Shown: positions 46,599 to 53,910 of the stretch, piece by piece
How the letters are laid out: every line of letters starts with the position of its first letter
Numbering within the stretch: the first letter of the stretch is position 1
NCBI RefSeq assembly: GCF_051903075.1
Contig: NZ_CP182422.1
Coordinates: 3,782,001-3,846,000, forward strand
Origin: Embleya sp051903075
GTDB taxonomy: Bacteria; Actinomycetota; Actinomycetes; Streptomycetales; Streptomycetaceae
Reading direction: 5' to 3'
Length of the DNA: 64,000 nt
Notes under the pieces: model-generated
What the model was told of the DNA's origin: nothing
Seen by the model: the letters and a program-made list of their open reading frames with translations, nothing else
Database searches by the model: none
Position numbers and translations under genes: made by a program

Positions 46599-46823
46599 AT
46601 GAGGTCGAAGCGCTGGGTCCTGGCGGGTCTGGGCGTGGGCGCGGTCGGCGGGTTCGTCGGCGGCCTGCTCGGTGGCTCGCCGCGGTCCCGGGTGCCCGGT
46701 CCGCCGCCGTGGACGCCCGCGGGTCCCGCGATCCCGGTCCATGCGCTGCCGCAGGGCTCACGGTGGCCGGTGGATCGGGGCGGCCCGACGGATCGGACCG
46801 CCCGGGCGCGGCCGGGCGGGTAG
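46599..46823 (+). CDS. Small membrane-anchored hypothetical protein
   Basis: The product is 74 aa. ATG 46599 is preceded by GGAGGG. RWVLAGLGVGAVGGFVGGLL is one membrane helix or signal anchor; the rest is Pro/Arg/Gly-rich. It lies right after the paired parS sites. I recognise no family, and the evidence is the good ribosome site and the helix. Confidence 0.5.
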   Translation: MRSKRWVLAGLGVGAVGGFVGGLLGGSPRSRVPGPPPWTPAGPAIPVHALPQGSRWPVDRGGPTDRTARARPGG

Positions 46824-46911
46824 CCGCGATCGGTGGGGGCGCGGGGGCAGGCCGGGGAAGGGATCGATCCGGTGTGTGGTGATCGTCCGCCGCCCGCTCC
46901 GGCGCGGACGG

Positions 46912-48090
46912 TCAGGTGAAGACGGGCAGCCGCAACATCCCCGTGGGCACGTCCTCGTCCGGCGGCAGGTAGAGCCGCTGGAGGGCCACGACGACCGATT
47001 CGGCGGCGTGGTCGCGGAATTCCGAGGAGGCCAGCCGGGCCGCGTCGTCCACGTTGGTGAGGTAGCCCATCTCGATGCGCACGGCGGGCATCCGGGTGCG
47101 CCGCAGCAGTGTCCACGCCTTGCCGTGGGTGCGGCCGTCCACCATGCCGGTGCGCGCCACGAGTTCGCGCTGGACCAGGCTCGCGAAGTGCTCCCCGGTG
47201 GGCGAGCGTCGCCCGTACCGGTCACTGCCGCTGCCGTAGTAGTAGCACGCGACCCCGGCGGCACGCGGGCTGTCGTTGCGGTCCGCGTGCAGGGATATCA
47301 CGAGGTCGGCGTCGGTGGCGTTGGCGAAGGCCGCCCGCTCCTCCTCGCCGATGCCGTCCTCGGCGGGTCCGCGAGTGAGGTAGGCGCGCACGCCCAGGGC
47401 GGACAGGCGGCCCTCCAGGCGCCGGGCCAGGTCCCACATCACCTCGGCCTCGGTCAGCCCGTGTGCGACCACACCGGCATCCGCGCCGCCGTGGCCCGGG
47501 TCGATCACCACGGTCTTGCCGGCCAGCGACGGGCCGGAGCGGTGCAGCAGTTCGGACTCGCGCATCGCGTGTGGTTGGCCGCCGACGACCGTGCGCGCGA
47601 GCCGGTCGAGGGCTCGGAACGTGGCCGGTCCGCACGTACCGTCCGCGCCGAGTCCGTAGTTGCGTTGGAATTCGCGCAGGGCGCGCTCGGTGGCCGGGCC
47701 CAGGATGCCGTCCACCCGGCCGCAGTCGAAGCCCATGTCGAGCAACCGCTGCTGGAGGGTGGCCACATCGTCCCCGACGGTGGGGTGGCCGGCCGAGTAG
47801 GACAACATGCGGTCGCCGAGGCGCCACCGTGCCTCGTCGAGGTGACGGTAGGTCTCCGGGCCGACGACGCCGTCCACGGTCATCGCGCGCTGCTGCTGGA
47901 AGTGCCGGACGGCGAGGTCCACGGAGTGGTCGAACACCGCGTCCGCGTAGCCGCCGAGGTCGTCCGGACCGCCGGTGTCGGTCGGCCTGGGGGCACCGGC
48001 GGGCAGGAGGCCGAGCAGCACCAGTTTGGACCTGATCTCGGCCACTGCGGGGCCGGTGTCACCGCGTCGGTACCGCCGCTGCATGGTCAT
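46912..48090 (-). CDS. N-acetylmuramoyl-L-alanine amidase with two peptidoglycan-binding domains
   Basis: The product is 392 aa. Two PG_binding_1 repeats come first (about 8-75 and 95-160, with VAEIRSKLVLLGLL, VDGVVGPETYRHL, LQQRLLDMGFDCGRVDGILG). The Amidase_3 domain follows with the zinc ligands in VVIDPGHGGADAG and SLHADRNDSPRAAG, and the catalytic Glu in VRIEMGYLTNVDDA. It cleaves stem peptides from glycan. No signal peptide is obvious from ATG 48090 (GGGAGG upstream); earlier in-frame starts look unconserved. The orthologue of mycobacterial Rv3915 (CwlM) lies in the same trx-parB interval, and CwlM acts as a cytoplasmic regulator of MurA. Confidence 0.9.
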   Translation of the reverse strand: MTMQRRYRRGDTGPAVAEIRSKLVLLGLLPAGAPRPTDTGGPDDLGGYADAVFDHSVDLAVRHFQQQRAMTVDGVVGPETYRHLDEARWRLGDRMLSYSAGHPTVGDDVATLQQRLLDMGFDCGRVDGILGPATERALREFQRNYGLGADGTCGPATFRALDRLARTVVGGQPHAMRESELLHRSGPSLAGKTVVIDPGHGGADAGVVAHGLTEAEVMWDLARRLEGRLSALGVRAYLTRGPAEDGIGEEERAAFANATDADLVISLHADRNDSPRAAGVACYYYGSGSDRYGRRSPTGEHFASLVQRELVARTGMVDGRTHGKAWTLLRRTRMPAVRIEMGYLTNVDDAARLASSEFRDHAAESVVVALQRLYLPPDEDVPTGMLRLPVFT

Positions 48091-48286
48091 GGAAAGAAGT
48101 CCTCCCGAGTTTTGACGCAACACTCGATCGTACGCGCGCATCCGGTCGTTCCCGTACCGGAGCGGGGGTCCGGGGGCCTCGATTCCGCACCGCGCGCCGG
48201 GGGGCGGGTCGGGGGCGCGGTGCGGCGGTGCGCGGCCCGTGGCGCGCGGCCCGTTCGTCGCCGCCCGGCCGGTACGCCCTGACACG

Positions 48287-48326
48287 CGCGAAGGGCGCTC
48301 CCCGATTCCGGGAAGCGCCCTTCGCG
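48287..48326 (-). terminator. Terminator of trxA
   Basis: A GC-rich perfect stem CGCGAAGGGCGCT...AGCGCCCTTCGCG lies just past the trxA stop, between trxA and the amidase gene on the minus strand. Confidence 0.8.
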
Positions 48327-48345
48327 TACGGCCGATGCGATCGAC

Positions 48346-48672
48346 TCAGATGAGCCCGTCGAGCTCCCGCAGGAGCGCCGCCTTCGGCTTGGCGCCGACG
48401 ATCGTCTTGACGATCTGGCCGCCCTGGAACACGTGCAGGGTCGGGATCGACAGCACGCCGTAGCGGGTGGTGATCTCCGGGTTCTCGTCGATGTTCAGCT
48501 TCGCCACGGAGAGCTTGTCGCCGTTCTCCGCCGCGATCTGCTCGAGCGCCGGGGCGATCTGGCGGCAGGGGCCGCACCACTCGGCCCAGAAGTCGACGAG
48601 CACGGGCTTGTCGCTCATCAGGACGTCGGTGTCGAAGGTCTTGTCGGTGACTGTGGTGGTGGCCCCTGCCAT
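48346..48672 (-). CDS. trxA: Thioredoxin
   Basis: The product is 108 aa with the active site FWAEWCGPCRQIAP and cis-Pro in VLSIPTLHVFQGG. It is a complete classical thioredoxin. ATG 48672 follows GAGGAG. It is co-directional with trxB, 65 bases downstream. In streptomycetes the trxBA genes are controlled by SigR; no clear SigR promoter was identified by eye here. Confidence 0.96.
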   Translation of the reverse strand: MAGATTTVTDKTFDTDVLMSDKPVLVDFWAEWCGPCRQIAPALEQIAAENGDKLSVAKLNIDENPEITTRYGVLSIPTLHVFQGGQIVKTIVGAKPKAALLRELDGLI

Positions 48673-48737
48673 GGGTTGCTCCTCGGTGTGCTGGGGGTGG
48701 GACGGACGAAGGACGGACGAAGGGGTGCGGGCGCGGG

Positions 48738-49685
48738 TCAGGCGCTCACGCCGTCGCCGAGCGAGGCGAGGTAGTGCTCGGCGTCCAGGGCGGCCGCGCA
48801 GCCGGTGCCGGCCGCGGTGATCGCCTGGCGGTAGGTGTGGTCCACGACGTCGCCCGCCGCGAAGACGCCGGTGAGGTTGGTCCGCGTGGTCGGCGCGTCG
48901 ACCTTGATGTAGCCCTCGTCGTCGAGGTCGATCTGGCCGCGCACCAGCTCGGTGCGCGGGTCGTGGCCGACCGCGATGAACAGGCCGGTGACCGCCAGGT
49001 CGCGCAGTTCGCCGGTGACGGTGTCCCGCAGCTGCACGCCGCTGAGCTTGCCGTCGCCCCGGATCTCCGCGACCTCGCTGTTCCAGGCGAACGAGATCTT
49101 CTCGTTCGCGAACGCCCGATGCTGCATCGCCTTGCTCGCGCGCAGTTCGTCGCGGCGGTGGATCACCGTCACCGAGCGGGCGAAGCGGGACAGGAACGTG
49201 GCCTCCTCGATCGCCGAGTCGCCGCCGCCGACCACCGCGATGTCCTGGTCGCGGAAGAAGAAGCCGTCGCAGGTGGCGCACCAGGACACCCCGCGGCCGG
49301 ACAGCGCGTCCTCGTTGGGCAGGGAAAGCTTGCGGTAGGCCGACCCGGTCGCCAGGATCACCGCGCGCGCCTTGTGCACGGTGCCCGCGCTGTCGGTGAC
49401 CGTCTTGACGTCGCCCGCGAGGTCGACGGCGACGATGTCGTCCGGCACCAGCTCGGCGCCGAAACGCTCGGCCTGCTTGCGCATGTTGTCCATCAGGTCC
49501 GGACCCATGATGCCGTCCGGCCAGCCGGGGAAGTTCTCGACCTCGGTGGTGTTCATCAGCGCCCCGCCCGCGGTGACGGCGCCTTCGAAGACCAACGGCT
49601 TCAGGTCCGCGCGTGCTGCGTAGACGGCGGCCGTGTACCCGGTCGGACCGGATCCGATGATGATCACGTTGCGGACGTCGCTCAC
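48738..49685 (-). CDS. trxB: Thioredoxin reductase (NADPH)
   Basis: The product is 315 aa. FAD-binding GSGPTGYTAAVYAARA, redox-active WCATCDGFFF, NADPH-binding VVGGGDSAIEEATFL and C-terminal FAAGDVVDHTYRQAITAAG are all present. GTG 49685 follows GGGAAGG. It keeps thioredoxin reduced. Position beside sigM/rsmA matches streptomycetes and mycobacteria. Confidence 0.96.
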   Translation of the reverse strand: MSDVRNVIIIGSGPTGYTAAVYAARADLKPLVFEGAVTAGGALMNTTEVENFPGWPDGIMGPDLMDNMRKQAERFGAELVPDDIVAVDLAGDVKTVTDSAGTVHKARAVILATGSAYRKLSLPNEDALSGRGVSWCATCDGFFFRDQDIAVVGGGDSAIEEATFLSRFARSVTVIHRRDELRASKAMQHRAFANEKISFAWNSEVAEIRGDGKLSGVQLRDTVTGELRDLAVTGLFIAVGHDPRTELVRGQIDLDDEGYIKVDAPTTRTNLTGVFAAGDVVDHTYRQAITAAGTGCAAALDAEHYLASLGDGVSA

Positions 49686-49850
49686 GCTGAGCCTTCCCTG
49701 GTTCCTTGTCGAGCCTCGTGCCGGAGGTCGGCGTCGGCTGTGCGGGTCTGCGAAACCCGCGCCCCGAGAGATGCGGTGTCTCGTTCGACAACGGATCCTA
49801 GGCGCGCACCATTCCCGGGTCACAACGCCGCGTGTGCGGCGTGCCGGGGA

Positions 49851-50822
49851 TCACCTTCTCGGTACCTCGGTGCTCAACAGGAGCGCGCCGGCGAAGGCGG
49901 TCGAGGGGGGTACGGCGGCCGGCGGGCTCGCCGAGGTGTCGGCGGTGGAGCGCGGGACGCACGACGCGTCCACGATGTACACCCGGACCCGGTCGGTGTT
50001 CGAGCCGGGCAGGACCACCACCCACGCGGGCTTGCCGGTGTAGCTGCCGGGGTCGGCGGCCAACGCCCGCGGCGCGTCGGGACCCACCGCGGCGGCCACG
50101 CACGCGGGCAGCTCGCGCGGCGCGCGGTCGGCGCGGTGCAGAAGCAGCGAGACCTGGTCGGCCAGTCCGGCGGCGGTGTACACCGTCGGCGCGGCGGTGG
50201 ACGACGTCAGCGGGGTCTGCGGCGTGTGCTCCTCCGCGTTCGCCCCGGGGCGCTCGCCCGACTTGCCGGATGGGGCGGCGGCCTTGGGCGCGGACGCGTC
50301 GGTGTTGCTCTTGACGGCGCTCGACCGGTGGTCCGAGTCGCCGTCGTCCCCGGTGCCGACCACGATCGTGACGCCCAGGGCCACCGCGGCCGCGGCGGCG
50401 GCGATCAGGAGCAGCGGACCGCGCCGCCGACGGCGGGCCCGGTCGAGCGGGACGACGACGTGCTCGGTGGGCGGCGCGCCCTGCTCGGTGGGCGGCGCGC
50501 CGTGCTCGGTCGGCGGGGTGCTCGGCGCGCGCGGCGGTGACACCACCGATACCGGCATCGGCAGCGGCTTCGGCGGCTCGGCGGGGCGCGGCGGCGGCAG
50601 CGCGGCCAGGGCCAGCGCGTCGTCGATCCGGGCGATCACGTCGGCGGGCATCGGCTCGGCCGGTTGTCCGCCGAGCAGTTCGCGCACCTCCACGAGCGCG
50701 TCGCGGGTGTCGCGGCACTCGGCGCACTCGGCGAGGTGCGCGTCGAGCGCGGCCGCCTCGGCCGTGGTGAGCAGTCCCTCGACGAGGTCGGACAGCACCT
50801 CGACGTCGATGTGTTCGCTCAT
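49851..50822 (-). CDS. rsmA: Anti-sigma factor, zf-HC2 type (RsmA-like)
   Basis: The product is 323 aa. The N-terminal zinc-type anti-sigma motif is HLAECAECRDTRD with an upstream His (DAHLAEC). A Pro/Glu-rich linker includes three tandem PPTEH/QGAP repeats. A membrane helix follows (PLLLIAAAAAAVALGVTIVV, about 140-160), then an extracytoplasmic Ser/Thr/Ala-rich domain with two Cys. ATG 50822 overlaps the sigM stop (ATGA). It sequesters the ECF sigma factor encoded just upstream. Confidence 0.88.
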   Translation of the reverse strand: MSEHIDVEVLSDLVEGLLTTAEAAALDAHLAECAECRDTRDALVEVRELLGGQPAEPMPADVIARIDDALALAALPPPRPAEPPKPLPMPVSVVSPPRAPSTPPTEHGAPPTEQGAPPTEHVVVPLDRARRRRRGPLLLIAAAAAAVALGVTIVVGTGDDGDSDHRSSAVKSNTDASAPKAAAPSGKSGERPGANAEEHTPQTPLTSSTAAPTVYTAAGLADQVSLLLHRADRAPRELPACVAAAVGPDAPRALAADPGSYTGKPAWVVVLPGSNTDRVRVYIVDASCVPRSTADTSASPPAAVPPSTAFAGALLLSTEVPRR

Positions 50823-51532
50823 CGTGTGCCACCTCCCTCCATGCTCGTGCCGCCCGTATCGGGGGTCGGACCGCCGGCTCGTGGGCGGTCGTCCGTCGAT
50901 GGGACGGATTGTCCGGCCGCGGGGTTCCCCGGGGACCCGGCCGGGCCCGGTGGCCCGCTCTCGCGCAGGTGCCGCACCAGGGGCAGGAGCTTGGCCCGAC
51001 CGCGGGCGCAACGACTCTTGATGGTGCCGGACGCGACGTCGAGGATCCTGGCCGCCTCGTCGACGGGATAGCCCTCCATGTCCACCAGGACGAGCGCGGC
51101 GCGCTGTTCGGCGGGGAGGGTGGCCAGCGCGGCGAGCAGCGCCTCGCGGGTCTCGCCCCGGACCGCCGGATCCTCCTGCGCGGGCGCGGGCAGCCGCTGG
51201 TCCAGATCCTCGGGCAGCGGTACCGCCGGGCGGGCGGCGCGGCGGCGGGCCCGGTCCAGGCAGGCGTTGACCACGATCCGGTGCAGCCACGTCGTGACGG
51301 CCGCGCGGCCCTCGAACCGTCCTGCGGCCCGGTAGGCGGAAACCAGGGCGTCCTGGAGGGCGTCAGCGGCTTCCTCGCGGTCCCCCAGGGTGCGCAGGGC
51401 CACCGCCCACAGCCGATCGCGGTGCCGGCGTACGAGTTCGCCGAACGCGTCGGGGTCGCCGTGGGTGTGCCGGGTGAGCAGATCGGCGTCGGTGACGTCC
51501 GCGTACGCCGATCCGCTGCGCTCGGTACTCAC
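50819..51532 (-). CDS. sigM: ECF RNA polymerase sigma factor (SigM type)
   Basis: The product is 237 aa. Region 2 contains DPDAFGELVRRHRDRLWAVA and LGDREEAADALQDALVSAYR. Region 4 contains LATLPAEQRAALVLVDMEGY and VDEAARILDVASGTIKSRCAR. A 55-residue Pro/Gly-rich tail follows. GTG 51532 is the start. Together with the adjacent anti-sigma gene, trxB, trxA and murJ this is the SigM locus. Confidence 0.92.
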   Translation of the reverse strand: MSTERSGSAYADVTDADLLTRHTHGDPDAFGELVRRHRDRLWAVALRTLGDREEAADALQDALVSAYRAAGRFEGRAAVTTWLHRIVVNACLDRARRRAARPAVPLPEDLDQRLPAPAQEDPAVRGETREALLAALATLPAEQRAALVLVDMEGYPVDEAARILDVASGTIKSRCARGRAKLLPLVRHLRESGPPGPAGSPGNPAAGQSVPSTDDRPRAGGPTPDTGGTSMEGGGTR

Positions 51533-51617
51533 CGCCTACCTCCCCTGGGCCCGGGGTCATCCTGGCATGCGATGCGGCGGCGCCGGAGGCAGGTCCGGCT
51601 CGATCGTTCGGACAAGG

Positions 51618-53621
51618 TCAGCTGTTGACCGTGAAGGTGATCTCGCGCCAGGCGTTCTGATGCCCCGGCGTGTAGATGTGGTAGCCGTCGACGTCCTGGA
51701 GAACCTTGGGCATCGCGGTCATCAGGACCAGTACGTACTGGGTCTTGACCGCCTTGTCGGAACGGATGCGCACCTCGGCCGCATCGGTCGACTTGGTGCC
51801 CACGGTGGCGTTGAAGGCGTCCTGGCTCGACGGCATCGACGTGGCACCCGGCGCGGCCTTGAGCGTGATGGTGGTGCCGGCTCCGCCTGTGCCGAGCGCG
51901 AGGTCGAGGCCGCGGACGTCCATCGGTTCGCCGAGGTCGTAGATGATTCCGTACCCCTTGCGGCCGTTGTAGTCGACCGTCGGTCCGTCCTTCATCATGT
52001 TGGTCTGCCAGTACGTGTCGCGGTTTTCGTCGTAGGTCTTGACCACGTCGTCCGGGTCGACGGGCGTCCCGCCGATCGAGATCTCCGTGCCGCGCTTGGG
52101 GACGGCCTGCCGTGTGGGTGCCGGAGCAACCGGTGCCTGGGTCGGCGTGCTCGACTGGCTGCCGCTCTGCCCCTCCAACGGCGGTTTCTTCTTCTCGCCG
52201 TCGCCCACGTGGCTGGCCACCTGCCACGTCACCAGCACGATGGCGAGCACCACCAGGACCGCGACCGAGCCCTTGACCGCGGCGCCGAACCGGCCGCCCA
52301 GCGGCGGTGGCGGGGTGACCGGCGGTCGGGCCGGGCCGGTCGGGCCGCGGCCGCCGGAGTAGCCCGCCGAGGCGTAGACCGTCCGGTTCGGCGTCGGGGT
52401 GTAGATCGGGTACTCGTCCGGCTCCGGGCCGCCGACGATGGTGTTCTGCTCCGGCGGGTGCATCTCCGGGATGGCGGTGATCGCCGCCGACAGCTCTCCC
52501 GGTGTCTCGAACGCCGGTTCGTGCTTGACCTCGTGGCCGAGCGCGCGCATCGCCAGGGCGGCGAGCGTGTCGTCCACACCGGCCCGGATCTGGCCGGGCG
52601 CGCACAGCCTGCCGCCGGTGAACGGCGCCGCCTGCAAGCCGTATTCGGTGCCCTCGACCCAGCGTCGGGTCAGCGCGGCGTACATCAGCCGGCCGACCGC
52701 GTGCGTGTCGTCGCGGGCCGCGTCGGTGGTGTCGTGTCCGTACAGCGCGGCCTCGACCGCCAAGCCGACGATCTTGTACTGGCCGGTGTGCATGCGCAGC
52801 ACGTTCTCCGGCGTCAGCCGCAGGTGCGACAGGCCGGCGCGGTGTGCGACGGACATCGCCTGGGCCAGCGCGCGGGTGAGTTCGTAGACCTCGTGCGGCG
52901 GCAGCGGGGCGCTTTCGAAGACCTTGGTGAGGTTGTCCGCGTCGGGCAGCCACTCCTTCACCACATAGATCAGGCCGTCCTGTTCGGCGCAGTCGAGGAC
53001 TTGGACGAAGCGGGGGTCGCCCATCAGCGCGGCGGCGCGGGCGGCGGCGATCACCGCCCGACCGTGTTCACCGCCGGCGGGGACGATGTGTACGCCCACC
53101 GCGCGCCGCAACTTCTCGTCCACCGCGCGCCAGGTCTCGCTGCGGCCGTTCTGGGACAGGCGGTGTTCGAGTCGGTAGCGCTCGGCGAGTCGGGTGCCTC
53201 GGCTGACCCGGGGGGCGGGGGGCTCCGGGGCCGGCGCGGGCTCGGCCGGCGTGCTGCCGGTGTCCGGGTCGCCCTCGTTGCCGTCGCCGTGGTCACCCTC
53301 GGCATCGCCGTCGTCGGCCGGCTTCCGCACGGCCGGTTCGGCCGCTGCCTCGACCGCCGCTTCGGTGTTCTTCGCGGTCTCGGTCGGCTCGGCGGTCTCG
53401 GTCGCCGCCTCTTCGTCGGACAAAGGGCCGGAAGGCGACCCGGGTTCGGAGCCGGCGTCGGGTTCGGGCTCGGAACCGATGGGCAAAACCGTGGTGGTGG
53501 TTCCGGAGGTCTTCTCGTCCGAACCGACACGTTTGTCCAACGATGCGTCAGAAGCCTTTGTCGGTACGGGGTTTGCCTCATCCGTCGCTAGGTCGACGGA
53601 TCCTGCGGTTCGGTCCGTCAC
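51618..53621 (-). CDS. Membrane pseudokinase of the MurJ/MviN-associated type
   Basis: The product is 667 aa. An acidic N-terminus (about 1-135) precedes a kinase-like fold (about 140-400: ERYRLEHRLSQNGRSETWRA, VIYVVKEWLP-like region). The catalytic HRD is replaced by HLRLTPENVL and the DFG by VGLAVE, so it is a pseudokinase. A membrane helix follows at about 450-470. A C-terminal discoidin-like domain contains YGIIYDLGEPMDVRGLDLAL. In mycobacteria the equivalent is fused to MviN (Rv3910) and binds FhaA when phosphorylated. GTG 53621 follows GAGGAGG; upstream frame lacks conservation. Confidence 0.85.
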   Translation of the reverse strand: MTDRTAGSVDLATDEANPVPTKASDASLDKRVGSDEKTSGTTTTVLPIGSEPEPDAGSEPGSPSGPLSDEEAATETAEPTETAKNTEAAVEAAAEPAVRKPADDGDAEGDHGDGNEGDPDTGSTPAEPAPAPEPPAPRVSRGTRLAERYRLEHRLSQNGRSETWRAVDEKLRRAVGVHIVPAGGEHGRAVIAAARAAALMGDPRFVQVLDCAEQDGLIYVVKEWLPDADNLTKVFESAPLPPHEVYELTRALAQAMSVAHRAGLSHLRLTPENVLRMHTGQYKIVGLAVEAALYGHDTTDAARDDTHAVGRLMYAALTRRWVEGTEYGLQAAPFTGGRLCAPGQIRAGVDDTLAALAMRALGHEVKHEPAFETPGELSAAITAIPEMHPPEQNTIVGGPEPDEYPIYTPTPNRTVYASAGYSGGRGPTGPARPPVTPPPPLGGRFGAAVKGSVAVLVVLAIVLVTWQVASHVGDGEKKKPPLEGQSGSQSSTPTQAPVAPAPTRQAVPKRGTEISIGGTPVDPDDVVKTYDENRDTYWQTNMMKDGPTVDYNGRKGYGIIYDLGEPMDVRGLDLALGTGGAGTTITLKAAPGATSMPSSQDAFNATVGTKSTDAAEVRIRSDKAVKTQYVLVLMTAMPKVLQDVDGYHIYTPGHQNAWREITFTVNS

Positions 53622-53846
53622 CTCGGCCTCATCCTCCTCGTCGGCACACTCATCGTAGAGGTGAGGCTTCTCGGGCCGTTGGTCAGGGACGACCTCTACA
53701 TACCTTGAGACTCCCGGACCCCACTTCGGGTTGCCTCCTCGTAAGATCCGAAAAGGAAACCGAGAGCGGCGTATCGGGAGCATTACCCCCGTTTCGCCGT
53801 GAGCCACACCCTCACTCGCACCATGGTGGTGCATCCCACACCGTTC

Positions 53847-53883
53847 CGCCCGCCGAATTCCCGGTGGGAATTCGGCGGGCGGG
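53847..53883 (-). terminator. Terminator after murJ
   Basis: A 17-bp perfect stem (53847-53863 with 53867-53883) with a 3-nt loop, between murJ and the pseudokinase gene on the minus strand. No U-tract follows, but stem strength supports termination or attenuation. The rest of 53622-53910 holds the pseudokinase promoter region and no other gene. Confidence 0.65.
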
Positions 53884-53910
53884 GGTGGTACGGCCGCGCG
53901 CGTGACGCGG